Positions 48,803 through 59,708 of a DNA stretch of 64,000 nt are shown here, in pieces (within the stretch, counting starts at the first letter, position 1; every line of letters starts with the position of its first letter). The notes beneath the pieces were generated by a model, which was not told the DNA's origin, searched no databases, and saw only the letters and a program-made list of their open reading frames with translations. The DNA lies in NCBI GenBank assembly GCA_004352715.1, contig SCFE01000090.1, positions 1,245,048-1,309,047 on the forward strand, in the 5' to 3' direction. The stretch comes from Hofstenia miamia. Taxonomy: Eukaryota; Xenacoelomorpha; Acoela. The position numbers were made by a program, and so were the translations under genes.

Positions 48803-48830
48803 TAAATATTAGCTTAAACTACAAATTTGA

Positions 48831-50681
48831 TTATTACATATTTATAAATTTTTATTGAAAAGAATTTATATTCAATTTAATAACAAGTCATTCAAATAGA
48901 TTTGATTGACATTTAGAAACTAAGATAGCAGAAGCCATATGTATTAAATCAAGCAAGAAAACCTTAATAAATATACAAAGACATCAATCAAATTTAAACA
49001 TTTATTATAAAGATCAAAACATTTAATGAAAAAAATTTGGGAACATAGCTACAAATGCTTGAAGATGACAACAATGTTTGTCAAAACATGTCGCGAAAAA
49101 GTAATAAAAGTTTTCATAAAAATATATATATATATGTTGTAAGTGTGATTTAGAGTGTTATTTTCTTGTTAAATTCTAAAGTTGAAATTTAGAGATTGTA
49201 AATTAGTGTTCTAAATTTCCATTTTCATGCTCACTCCTGATTTTCTCAATGCAACCGTTTGAAAACTTAGCGCAGTAAATCATTAAGTGTCTATATTCTT
49301 TGAAATTATGATGTAGTGATTGTTTTCAAAAGAAACGGTACAAGTACTTGAGCTAGGTACATGAAAGAAGACTTTTTGCTTTACCAAATTCCTCCTTCAA
49401 AGCTGACGTCACCGATTTCTAACGAAGGTTGAAGTATCGTCATTCTAAACAAGGTGGATCCAAGCTGAAAAGAAGATGGGATGACAATATCCAATAGTCG
49501 ACAACAACTGCGACACTCCCTAAGCCGATGCTTCATTTGTCAGCAACACTCCACCAATTACGGGCTTAAGTGGCTAAATCCTCTTTATAAGCGCCGTGTG
49601 TGGGACATACAGTGCATTTGTTTTTAAAAGTGATTAATCAGTAACACAGCGTGATTGGGTTTAATTGCGGAAATTTCAGCACTGAGTAGTTTTTAATAGA
49701 TTAAAAACAGTTTTAATAGTACATTTAGGTATTTCTCAAATTATGCATTAGTTAGTACTGCACAAATACCAATAGATAGGACGAAATTTAACGTTAACAT
49801 TTAAACCGAGGTGCAGTTTTGTTTTTAGTGAGCCGAGATAATTGTTTTTATTAGATGAAGTTCGTTTTCATCAAATTAAAGTTAATCTGATTTTAATTTG
49901 AGATGGTCCCTTCAACGAGTTAGAAAAAATTGACCAGTACAATAGAAGTTTTCGAAATTTTCACCCAGCAAACGAAGTTATAAATTTGAATCTAGAGACA
50001 CTTTTACTATATATATATANNNNNNNNNNNNNNNNNNNNNNNNNNNNNNNNNNNNNNNNNNNNNNNNNNNNNNNNNNNNNNNNNNNNNNNNNNNNNNNNN
50101 NNNNNNNNNNNNNNNNNNNNNNNNNNNNNNNNNNNNNNNNNNNNNNNNNNNNNNNNNNNNNNNNNNNNNNNNNNNNNNNNNNNNNNNNNNNNNNATATAT
50201 ATATATTATATATATACAAGGCTTTCAAGAAGTCATCATCTATTTGTAAATTGTTATTACATCAAAAAAATATGTTTCTGATAATAATGAAAATGCAATA
50301 GTTGTAATTTTAGAAAATAAAAAAAATTTTCACTCTGTTCCCCCAATTTGTAATATGCTTGATGTATTGCTTGGCTCTACTTTTACTATCCTCCACAAAA
50401 TGCTGAAATACAAACCCTATGAGCTTCAATTACATATCATAAGCTCTCTGACTTGATTTTATGCATCGCATGAATTCTTGCCAGGAAATTCTTAATGAGA
50501 ATGTGAAAAGTAACAATTTGAAATGGTGCTGAAGCTAATAACGAGATGGAATAATTAAAGCAAAATTTTAATGAATACTTTTCATTGTGTATAAGTTTCA
50601 GTATTAATAAAAATATATTTTTTGATGTTATAAGCATATAAAAATAGATGATGACTTTTTGAACGTATATATATATATATA
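48831..50681. other. Mostly non-coding sequence with AT repeats and a 175-N gap
   Basis: A GC-richer part at about 49395-49610 includes a GGSKLKRRWDDNI reading, faintly like the GRPKKRW.DD tail of RTE-type LINEs, but too short to claim. (TA)n flanks the gap 50020-50194, and another (TA)n lies at 50665-50681 at the 5' junction of LINE-5. No gene is supported. Confidence 0.4.
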
Positions 50682-52071
50682 ATAAAATAACAAGTGGAGT
50701 ACCTCAAGGAAGTGTTCTTGGACCACTTTTATTTGTTCTATTCATTAATGATTTCTGTTCTAGTATAAATTCAAATATTTGGCTTTTCGCTGATGACAGC
50801 AAACTTTTAGTAGAATCCCTTACTGAATTTCTTATTAAAAATACAATTGATTCTGTTATAAAATGGGGACGGAGAAATGAAATGCAATTTAATACATCTA
50901 AGTCTAAGATTATTTGTTTTGGAAAAACTAAATGCAGAGATATGCTTTCTTCAAAACATATGGCATGTAATCTTCAACTAGTTGAATAAGTCAATGATTT
51001 AGGACTAAATATCTCCTCAGATTTAAAATGGAACCAACATTATACCAAAGTTTTAAGCAAAGCAATTAATGTATTATTTTATTTAAGAAGAAATATACCA
51101 TATATTACACCTAAATTTATAAGAACTAAGTTATTCAAAAGTTGCATATTATCTATTATAACTTATGGATCACAATGTTGGTGGCCAAGTAGACATCAAT
51201 TTGAAAAACTTGAAAGATATCAAAGGAAATGCTTACATTGGTGTTTAAATTCAAATAAGGAAATATCTTATGAAAATTTGTTGCACCTTAACATACTTCC
51301 AATTGCTCTTCAATTTCAATTGTATGATTTGATATTTTTCAATAAAGTACTGAATGGGTTATACAAAATAGATCATACTGAATTTGTTAGTGTAAAGAAT
51401 AATTCATCAAGAGAAAAACGNNNNNNNNNNNNNNNNNNNNNNNNNNNNNNNNNNNNNNNNNNNNNNNNNNNNNNNNNNNNNNNNNNNNNNNNNNNNNNNN
51501 NNNNNNNNNNNNNNNNNNNNNNNNNNNNNNNNNNNNNNNNNNNNNNNNNNNNNNNNNNNNNNNNNNNNNNNNNNNNNNNNNNNNNNNNNNNNNNNNNNNN
51601 NNNNNNNNNNNNNNNNNNNNNNNNNNNNNNNNNNNNNNNNNNNNNNNNNNNNNNNNNNNNNNNNNNNNNNNNNNNNNNNNNNNNNNNNNNNNNNNNNNNN
51701 NNACTATTTTCAAAAATCCTAAGTGCAAATTGGTTACATCTCATAGCAACTATTGGGATCGTATTACTTACTTGACTAATTACATAACAGTCAATTCTAA
51801 TATCAACATTTATGATCGTCCTAGCATTGTAAAGAAACAACTTCGTATATTTTTTGAAGATTATGTTATTAATCATTTTAAATTGAACAATACTTGCTCA
51901 TGGTTTCTGTCTTGCAATTGCAGTAATTGTAGAGAAGTAAGATCATCTCATAAAAAGAAATAATGTGATAATTTTGAACTATATTTTATTTTCAAAAAAT
52001 TTTTGTTTTACTTGTAAATTTAGTTTGTAGCGCTTAATAAAGCGAATTGAAGTCATTTAGTAGTAGTAGTA
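50682..52071 (+). mobile_element. LINE-5: 5'-truncated CR1/jockey-group LINE with (TAG)n tail
   Basis: The reading starts inside RT at NKITSGVPQGSVLGPLLF and shows the catalytic box WLFADD (about 50790-50805). KWGRRNEMQFNTSKSKII and DLGLNISSDLKW follow, then the C-terminal region YGSQCWW and RYQRKCLHW. The only stop seen before the gap is a TAA near 50986. After the 282-N gap (51421-51702) it continues YWDRITYLTNYI to a stop at 51961-51963, with a CNCSNC motif near the end. The 3' UTR ends AATAAAGCG... and four TAG units (52058-52071). The 5' truncation point lies right after a (TA)n run. Relatively young copy. Confidence 0.75.
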
Positions 52072-52954
52072 CATAAAGACCTAATTTGGTTCATTGAAAA
52101 TCTTCATTAAATATCTTAAAAATACTTGCTTGTCAATTCAATAAAATGCAATGGCCCCAAAAAACTTCTATTTAAAATAAGATTTGAATTCGATGAAGAT
52201 TTTCTGGAAAGGCCCTACTTGATTACAATTCAAGTTTGACGCAATAGATCTGATTGAAAATCTGACACAATTCCCTGAAATCATGTGAATATGTATATAT
52301 TTATCTTTAGCACATAACTCATTAATGAATGCATCAAATCATTTAGTGGCCCTATACTAGCACATTTCTTTGGTCTTCGGTACAGGTGTTTTGGATAGAA
52401 GTGGTAGTAAGTTCAATATTTTAAGATTTACAATATTTCTAGAATTGTATTGCAACGGATTTCGAAAAACTAAGCCAAATCTGTGCATCAAAGAATGATA
52501 TCGATTAAGGATGAGCGTGAACAATGGAAAGTTCAGTTTAATATCGTCATGGATACATTTCTAGTTATTCCATGTATCTACTATTTAGCAAGCTATCCTA
52601 ACATTTCTGGGTATCTATTGTCCCCTACGTCGCATTGTACTGTCATATGCTGATCCACCATATATGTCTCCACTTTTGACATGTCCTATTAATCGAAAAT
52701 GGTGCCTTCAACGCGAGAATTAGGGGAGATTTCTCAACATATTCATGAAACAATAATAGACAATGTTCGTAAGCACGGACGCAAATGTACCTCCAGTTGG
52801 TAGAAGTTTGTGAGCTCACCGATTGGCAAGATTAAAAATGGTGATGCAATAAAAGATGTTGGTGACTTTAACTTGACGCTTACTCAATTATATACAGCTG
52901 ATAACTATGTTGCCTTCTTAGTAAACATTTGGACAGTATGCAATGCGATTTTTA
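52072..52954. other. Non-coding sequence
   Basis: No recognised gene or repeat. Confidence 0.4.
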
Positions 52955-52962
52955 CTAAAACC

Positions 52963-53146
52963 CAGGTGCGTACGTAGGATTTTCTGATGAGGACATCTTA
53001 GTCATGACCAAGTAAGTGTTCAATTTTTGAAAATAGACCCTAAACATGCATTTCACGAACTTAGTTTTTAAATTTTTAAATATTTTGCTGAAAATTTTTG
53101 AATTAATCAAGCAAAATCAATTTTGAAAACCTGACGTGCGCCACTG
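52963..53146. mobile_element. hAT-like MITE, 184 bp
   Basis: Left end CAGGTGCGTACGTAGG and reverse-complemented right end CAGTGGCGCACGTCAGG. Flanking 8-mers CTAAAACC (52955-52962) and CGCAAACC (53147-53154) match at six of eight positions. The ends resemble those of the MITE at 40964-41178, so both may belong to one family. Confidence 0.55.
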
Positions 53147-55038
53147 CGCAAACCTACAAGTGGACCTGGTGGCTTATCCTCATGGGTTAAAGAGTAAAAT
53201 TCATAAAGCCTTATAAATTGAAACTTTGCCAATGAATACAAAGGTTAAAGCCCATGCTACACGAACAACTTTTGTCGCCAATTTTTGTTGGCCAACGAAA
53301 ATCGTTTGTGTAGCAACCCTCTTCCACAACTCAAATCGGGAGTAATTATCTAGACTAAAGTTGTTCGTTCGGTCCAACTAAAGTTGGCGGCAAAAGTTGT
53401 CATTCAGACCAACAAAAATTGGACAATAAAAATTGTTCGTGTAGCACCCCTTTCGCCAACTTTATTTGTGAAGTAATTAAATGACAAAAGTTGTTCGTGT
53501 AGCAGAGTGCTCCGACCAACTTTATTGTTGGAGAAATAATTCTTCAACTTTCTAGTAATTATCACCTTCAAAGATAAATAAACAATTTTAAGCTATAATT
53601 TCAATCCTTTTCAGAGTTCATTTCAGACTGTAAAATTTAAAATTAGCTAGGTTTATAGAATTAATAATCACGATTTGTACATTTTTATGTTAAAATAAAC
53701 ACATAGGCATTTCTTTTGTATACTTGCGTATCAGCATTAAATTAAAACAATTAACTCATCAAAAAGAATCCTTTGTAGTAAACAAAAACATTTGAACTTT
53801 GCGAGTCATAAAATAGTGTTTAGTTTGGGAGGTCTATCACAGCATAGCTTTCGAACTCAAGTATTGCTTAAACAGTGCAGGCAATTATGATGTTTCTTTT
53901 AATTTCAAAGTACAGCATCATTCTTAATTCATCATTCGTGCACAGTGATAATCTGCTCTCCAATGAAAATACGCATCGACACAGGTTACATACCATTCTG
54001 TAGGCCGCGATAGCTCAATAACAATCGTATTTTTAATGTGATTTCATTAATTTAGATAGTTTTTAGAGGGATGAATATGTGCAGGCGCGACTTTAGTGGG
54101 GATTCTTAGTTTTTTGTAAAAGTGTCTTCCTCAAATATTTTTTATGTTGATGTTTGCAAGTTTCATCCGACAATTTAAGATGAGCAATGCATTAATTTGG
54201 AAATTTAGAGGTTACATTTTACAATGAAGTTTTCTCTTGGAGTTATTTTTGTTTAAATTCAATTTTAGTTTAAGTTTTCTTGAAACAAAATTGGATGGTG
54301 CCCCCTGTTTTAATAATCTTAAAGCCGTGCCTGAATATGTGCAATCATATCCAAAGCTCGTATATATATATATATATATATANNNNNNNNNNNNNNNNNN
54401 NNNNNNNNNNNNNNNNNNNNNNNNNNNNNNNNNNNNNNNNNNNNNNNNNNNNNNNNNNNNNNNNNNNNNNNNNNNNNNNNNNNNNNNNNNNNNNNNNNNN
54501 NNNNNNNNNNNNNNNNNNNNNNNNNNNNNNNNNNNNNNNNNNNNNNNNNNNNNNNNNNNNNNNNNNNNNNNNNNNNNNNNNNNNNNNNNNNNNNNNNNNN
54601 NNNNNNNNNNNNNNNNNNNNNNNNNNNNNNNNNNNNNNNNNNNNNNNNNNNNNNNNNNNNNNNNNNNNNNNNNNNNNNNNNNNNNNNNNNNNNNNNNNNN
54701 NNNNNNNNNNNNNNNNNNNNNNNNNNNNNNNNNNNNNNNNNNNNNNNNNNNNNNNNNNNNNNNNNNNNNNNNNNNNNNNNNNNNNNNNNNNNNNNNNNNN
54801 NNNNNNNNNNNNNNNNNNNNNNNNNNNNNNNNNNNNNNNNNNNNNNNNNNNNNNNNNNNNNNNNNNNNNNNNNNNNNNNNNNNNNNNNNNNNNNNNNNNN
54901 NNNNNNNNNNNNNNNNNNNNNNNNNNNNNNNNNNNNNNNNNNNNNNNNNNNNNNNNNNNNNNNNNNNNNNNNNNNNNNNNNNNNNNNNNNNNNNNNNNNN
55001 NNNNNNNNNNNNNNNNNNNNNNNNNNNNNNNNNNNNNN

Positions 55039-55228
55039 TGTAGCATCGCTGGTAGTTGTTACTATTTATCGGCCAGACCTCGCGCTTTTCTTGTTAGTGA
55101 CTGGTAGTTGTAATATTTGTACATATTGTAAATATTGTATATATAAAGCCGAAAGCATTTTGTAAATAGAAATAGTTTGAACTGTATTCTCTTTGAGTTC
55201 GCTAGAATCACACCCCAGTGATTCTACA
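55039..55228 (+). repeat. LTR of an LTR retrotransposon, about 190 bp
   Basis: It begins TGTAGCATCGC immediately after a 656-N gap and ends GTGATTCTACA, giving TGTAG...CTACA inverted ends. It contains a TATA box (TATATAAAG, about 55139-55147). It sits between (TA)n before the gap and ATATATAT after it, consistent with a short AT target duplication. It is either a solo LTR or the 3' LTR of an element hidden in the gap. Superfamily is not determined; the orientation is inferred from the TATA box. Confidence 0.55.
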
Positions 55229-55797
55229 ATATATATATTGATTTCCTACATAAATAAATATTGAATTATGCTTTAATAAGATTTTCATGTGACCACACTG
55301 TTAACATCTCCATGCTTTAGTGAAATGCCCGCTATAATTATGAAATTTGCCGCGCAAATTCAAGGCTATTATTACGATCACTCATTTAGGAATGTAAATA
55401 AGCACATTTCATTAGGCGCGGTTTAATAATACTCAAGAAAATACGAATACAGATATTGAAACAATATTGTTTCATAATAAATACATTAAATATAACATAA
55501 AATAGCTTTTTGCTGCTGCATATTCCAAAAATTTAATATTGAAAAATATTTCAATATTTTAGTTCAACTGTTATGTTAAATTAGCAATATTAATATTTCT
55601 TATTTTAAATATTTCTGCATTTTCAGATATTATTGTAATTCTTTCTTAAATATTTTATAATTAAGAGTAACTGAAATATAAAAAGTTTGCGTAGCATCCC
55701 CTCCCAACTTTTGTCTAAAAATAATTAAATTACTAAAGTTGTTTGTGTAGCGTACCAAATCAACAATGAAAGTTGGCGACAAAATTTGTTCATCTTA

Positions 55798-57216
55798 AGT
55801 AGCGTGCACACTTACAACTTTGCGCGCAACCTATCTTGATTTAATGAGGCGCACATTTGCGCGCAACCTTTCGTGATTTAATGAGGCGCACAAGAAAAGT
55901 TGTAAGTGTGTACGCGATTCCAACTTTGTTGTGAACTTTTAATTCAATAATCTATTTCTGAGGAGTGCAAAATTTAAATTTTGTAACAAACTACTTTTCT
56001 TTAANNNNNNNNNNNNNNNNNNNNNNNNNNNNNNNNNNNNNNNNNNNNNNNNNNNNNNNNNNNNNNNNNNNNNNNNNNNNNNNNNNNNNNNNNNNNNNNN
56101 NNNNNNNNNNNNNNNNNNNNNNNNNNNNNNNNNNNNNNNNNNNNNNNNNNNNNNNNNNNNNNNNNNNNNNNNNNNNNNNNNNNNNNNNNNNNNNNNNNNN
56201 NNNNNNNNNNNNNNNNNNNNNNNNNNNNNNNNNNNNNNNNNNNNNNNNNNNNNNNNNNNNNNNNNNNNNNNNNNNNNNNNNNNNNNNNNNNNNNNNNNNN
56301 NNNNNNNNNNNNNNNNNNNNNNNNNNNNNNNNNNNNNNNNNNNNNNNNNNNNNNNNNNNNNNNNNNNNNNNNNNNNNNNNNNNNNNNNNNNNNNNNNNNN
56401 NNNNNNNNNNNNNNNNNNNNNNNNNNNNNNNNNNNNNNNNNNNNNNNNNNNNNNNNNNNNNNNNNNNNNNNNNNNNNNNNNNNNNNNNNNNNNNNNNNNN
56501 NNNNNNNNNNNNNNNNNNNNNNNNNNNNNNNNNNNNNNNNNNNNNNNNNNNNNNNNNNNNNNNNNNNNNNNNNNNNNNNNNNNNNNNNNNNNNNNNNNNN
56601 NNNNNNNNNNNNNNNNNNNNNNNNNNNNNNNNNNNNNNNNNNNNNNNNNNNNNNNNNNNNNNNNNNNNNNNNNNNNNNNNNNNNNNNNNNNNNNNNNNNN
56701 NNNNNNNNNNNNNNNNNNNNNNNNNNNNNNNNNNNNNNNNNNNNNNNNNNNNNNNNNNNNNNNNNNNNNNNNNNNNNNNNNNNNNNNNNNNNNNNNNNNN
56801 NNNNNNNNNNNNNNNNNNNNNNNNNNNNNNNNNNNNNNNNNNNNNNNNNNNNNNNNNNNNNNNNNNNNNNNNNNNNNNNNNNNNNNNNNNNNNNNNNNNN
56901 NNNNNNNNNNNNNNNNNNNNNNNNNNNNNNNNNNNNNNNNNNNNNNNNNNNNNNNNNNNNNNNNNNNNNNNNAATCGTTTATACTGCAAATGTTATAAAA
57001 AGCACAAGGTGCTTTCAAAACTTTTTCCTTCAGACTGCTTCATTGTATGGGTTGTAATGTAATTTACTGATAAATTTAATTAATAAAAATTGCAATACAT
57101 ATAATTCAACTAAAAAGTTGTGCGCAAAGTTGTAAGTGTGTACGCAAAATATTTTTGTTGTGAACTTTATAATTACCCGAAAAGTTGTGCGCAAAGTTGT
57201 AGGTTTGCACGCTACT
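55798..57216. mobile_element. PIF/Harbinger-like element B nested in the 3' end of A
   Basis: TTA flanks both ends (55795-55797 and 57217-57219). Left end AGTAGCGTGCACACTTAC and reverse-complemented right end AGTAGCGTGCAAACCTAC, each continuing AACTTTGCGC. Modules of the type AAAGTTGT(A/G)(A/C)G and GTGTACGC recur at both ends. The centre is a 968-N gap (56005-56972), so coding capacity is unknown. Its insertion point lies inside the right inverted repeat of A, which dates B as younger. Confidence 0.7.
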
Positions 57217-57239
57217 TTAGCATGGGCTTAAGATTAAAT

Positions 57240-58050
57240 TTACCTTTTTTAAACACTGACGATAATCAAGCCTGTGAACTAATATCAATTAAGCAAGTAT
57301 TATTTGATCTTGTGAAATCCAAGCCAACAAAGACTAATTGAACCCATTACAAAAGATCAAAGAAAGTAATTAAGCAATTAAGAACAAAAAATTTAACTAA
57401 AGCTTGGCAAAAATTTTTTAATTAATTAAATTCTACTCAAGAAAAATGGCTTTCATGTGAAATAATTGAATTAAACATCAATAATATGATCGTAACCAAC
57501 AAAGCTCAAATACTAAATCATCTAAATTCTTATAAGAAAAAGAAAAATTCTGGTTATTTCAAGCAATCAAAACAACTGTTTTATAATTCCTACAATTAAT
57601 GAATTAGAAAACATTGTTAACAAACTTGATACCAACCAATCAACTGTTTTTTATAATTTCCAATTTTTATTATTAAACGTTTTTTTCATATTTTGCATTT
57701 AATGAATGAATTATTGATTGTGAATTTCCAGGCATGCTAAAAAATTAGATATTTTATATATATAAAGTGACAACCTAAACGCAAAATATTATAGACTCAT
57801 TTGTAATACGCATCCTTTCGCAAATTGTTTGAAAAACTATTGCATACTCAAATAAACACATTCCTAAAATCTGAAAACATATTATCATATATACAATTTG
57901 GGTTTTGCAATAGCCACATCACCCAGGAAGCAATTCTATCTATTACTCAACAAATAAAGTTTATTATATCTCATAATAACTGCAGTTGTGTAGCATTATT
58001 AGATTTAAGTATAAGACATTCAATTCCATGAATTTTGACATTTTGAAGAA
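57240..58050 (+). pseudogene. LINE-4: CR1/jockey-group RT fragment
   Basis: Pieces in order on the plus strand are LTKAWQKFFN..NSTQEKW (pre-RT linker), ELENIVNKLDTNQST, then from 57825 LFEKLLHTQINTFLKSENILSYIQFGF and SCVALLDLS. The last stretch has the RT blocks for 'FE.....I..FL....ILS..QFGFR' and 'A.LDLSKAFDS'. The frame is broken and the element ends near 58050, before the catalytic YADD box. The wording is close to LINE-3, so it may be a relative. Confidence 0.65.
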
Positions 58051-58059
58051 GAGGAAAGC

Positions 58060-59490
58060 CTGAAAATTCTGATATCGCAAAAAACTAGAAATTGCATAAT
58101 AAAGGTGAGAAATTATGAGAAAGCATTTTCATCAATAAACAATGCAACAAAAATCTGGCTGTTAAAAGGACTAGTGGAAAAATTAGCATTGCCAGGCAAA
58201 GACAAAAACCAATGCAAACAATTGAAAAGAATATAATGTGAATCTTCACTAAAAACACTCAATGTGCAAGATAATGATGGTGACAATTGAAAACCAAACT
58301 GGAATATGCCTGAAGCAGCAAAGAAACATATCTGGGGAGCAATGTCTGAAACAAAACTTAAACAATTGGATGAGCAGCCATGGCTAACAACAAAGAAAAT
58401 GATTAAGAGAAGGATGGTGAACACAGTAGACATCATGGAAAGCATACAAGAGAAAAACGTCAGAACAAATAGAAGCAGAGGAAACATGAAGATTCCTATC
58501 CTAAAATCTCAAATGCTCCTTCATAAAAACAATAGAGAGCAGAACTAATGTCAAAAGAAGCCATAACTGAACCAGTTGAAATATTGGAAATGACAACCAA
58601 GACGCAAAGGGAAATCCAACTAGAGGACAAATTGCTAATGTCAACAAACACAGGAACAAATCAATAGAATAAACATGGAAAAGTGGGGAAAACTAAGTCC
58701 AGCCAGTACAATGGAGTGGATAGATACAGAAGATGAATGCTACTTAGTAGAGATCAAGATAACCAGAGAACAAGAAATGGAAATAGCTAACCAAAACTAC
58801 CAAGATATAAGAGAAAACCACATGGTAGCCACAATGAAATTAATGTTTACTGAAGCATTTACTAGAACAGAACTGGACAAAATACTGAAGCCATATAACC
58901 AACTTGCTGTAGACATGGAGTGTATTATATCTCATATAGAACTCAAGCCACCAACAGTACTATAATTAATGAAAAAGGGATTAACAACAAGATTCTGGGA
59001 GAAAATCAATGAAGTGAAAATGAACTACCCAGCAACCATTGGGATGGCAACAATGCCAACAAAAGGAGAATACCAAGAGATGGAGACAAAAATTGAAACA
59101 AAGATATTAAAATGCACACCACCTAACACAATATCAATTCTCATGCTACTGCCAAGATGGAGACTACCAAAAGACAGAAAAGTAGCTAAAGTATATATCC
59201 ATTAGTACAAATCATGCACAAACACCAAACAAAGAGTGAGACAAATAGTAACAATAGATGAATACAAATGAATGAAAATGATAATGTTACAAGAAGCAAA
59301 CCAAGAGAGAATATTCATAGAAGGAAAAATAATACCCTATGAGTTGTACACAGATGGGGAAGCAATACATATCCAACTAAGAAAGCTATGAGAAGAAATA
59401 GAGAAGAGATCACAAAAAATGATAATTCTACTCTTAGGAGTGAACAATATAGTATGGCTAGACATATGGCAAAAAGTCTACAGGTACTAT
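58060..59490 (+). pseudogene. Unidentified A-rich broken coding region
   Basis: The plus strand is strikingly A-rich for 1.4 kb and reads like one long protein. A frame (about 58065-58548) gives WLLKGLVEKLALPGKDKN and then PEAAKKHIWGAMSETKLKQL to a TAA at 58546-58548. After a frameshift, a frame from about 58639 to 59480 includes WGKLSPASTMEWIDTEDE, a TAA at 58963-58965, FWEKINEVKMNYPATIGM, stops at 59203, 59269 and 59390, then PYELYTDGEAIHIQL and ILLLGVNNIVWLDIW. I do not recognise the family. Gag or ORF1-like retroelement protein is one possibility because of the A-rich sense strand. It ends where the LINE-3 3' end begins. Confidence 0.4.
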
Positions 59491-59708
59491 GATGTATCTA
59501 TTTTCAATAGCTTTTATTAGTTTGCCCAATTTGCATATGTACAATTAAGTATAATACATATTTACATTATATACAAACACCTAAATATACACATGCATTA
59601 CAAACTAAGCTAGACAATTAAGACTAAAACACTAAAAATACAATTAAAAACATCAATACAATCACACAATTAAAAAGATAGAATATATTCAATTTGTTGC
59701 TACAGATT

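Larger units (their letters stand above)
40640..48830 (-). mobile_element. LINE-2: CR1/jockey-group LINE, split by two DNA transposons
   Basis: On the minus strand the order is ORF1 with an esterase-like domain (48190-48802), then ORF2 starting near 47226 with a 2A-like motif, the endonuclease start (46906-47010), the rest of the endonuclease (44400-45095), RT (43065-44400) and the RT tail (40640-40862). The endonuclease is interrupted by 45098-46896 and the RT by 40871-43056. Removing the first insert restores the reading frame across the junction. Removing the second restores protein similarity with a one-base shift. The 3' end at about 40640-40690 abuts a Penelope fragment. Confidence 0.8.
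53249..57228. mobile_element. PIF/Harbinger-like element A, interrupted
   Basis: TAA flanks both ends (53246-53248 and 57229-57231). The left end reads AGCCCATGCTACACGAAC followed by AACTTTTGTCGCC. The right end is split by element B. Joining 55772-55794 to one TTA and 57220-57228, and reverse-complementing, gives AGCCCATGCTAAGATGAAC followed by AAATTTTGTCGCC. Both sides carry repeated modules built from GTTCGTGTAGCA, CGCCAACTTT and AGTAATTAAAT. The middle (53560-55680) contains a 656-N gap and an LTR; whether the whole middle belongs to A is not known. Confidence 0.6.

Noticed and set aside
49395-49610. GGSKLKRRWDDNI reading and a TGACGTCA palindrome at 49404-49411
   Set aside because: Too short to assign to an RTE-type LINE tail; an isolated CRE-like octamer is not evidence of regulation.
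58113-58487. 124-codon hydrophobic frame on the minus strand
   Set aside because: It is the complement of an A-rich coding relic, which makes T-rich, Leu/Phe/Ser-rich shadows; no real membrane protein features.
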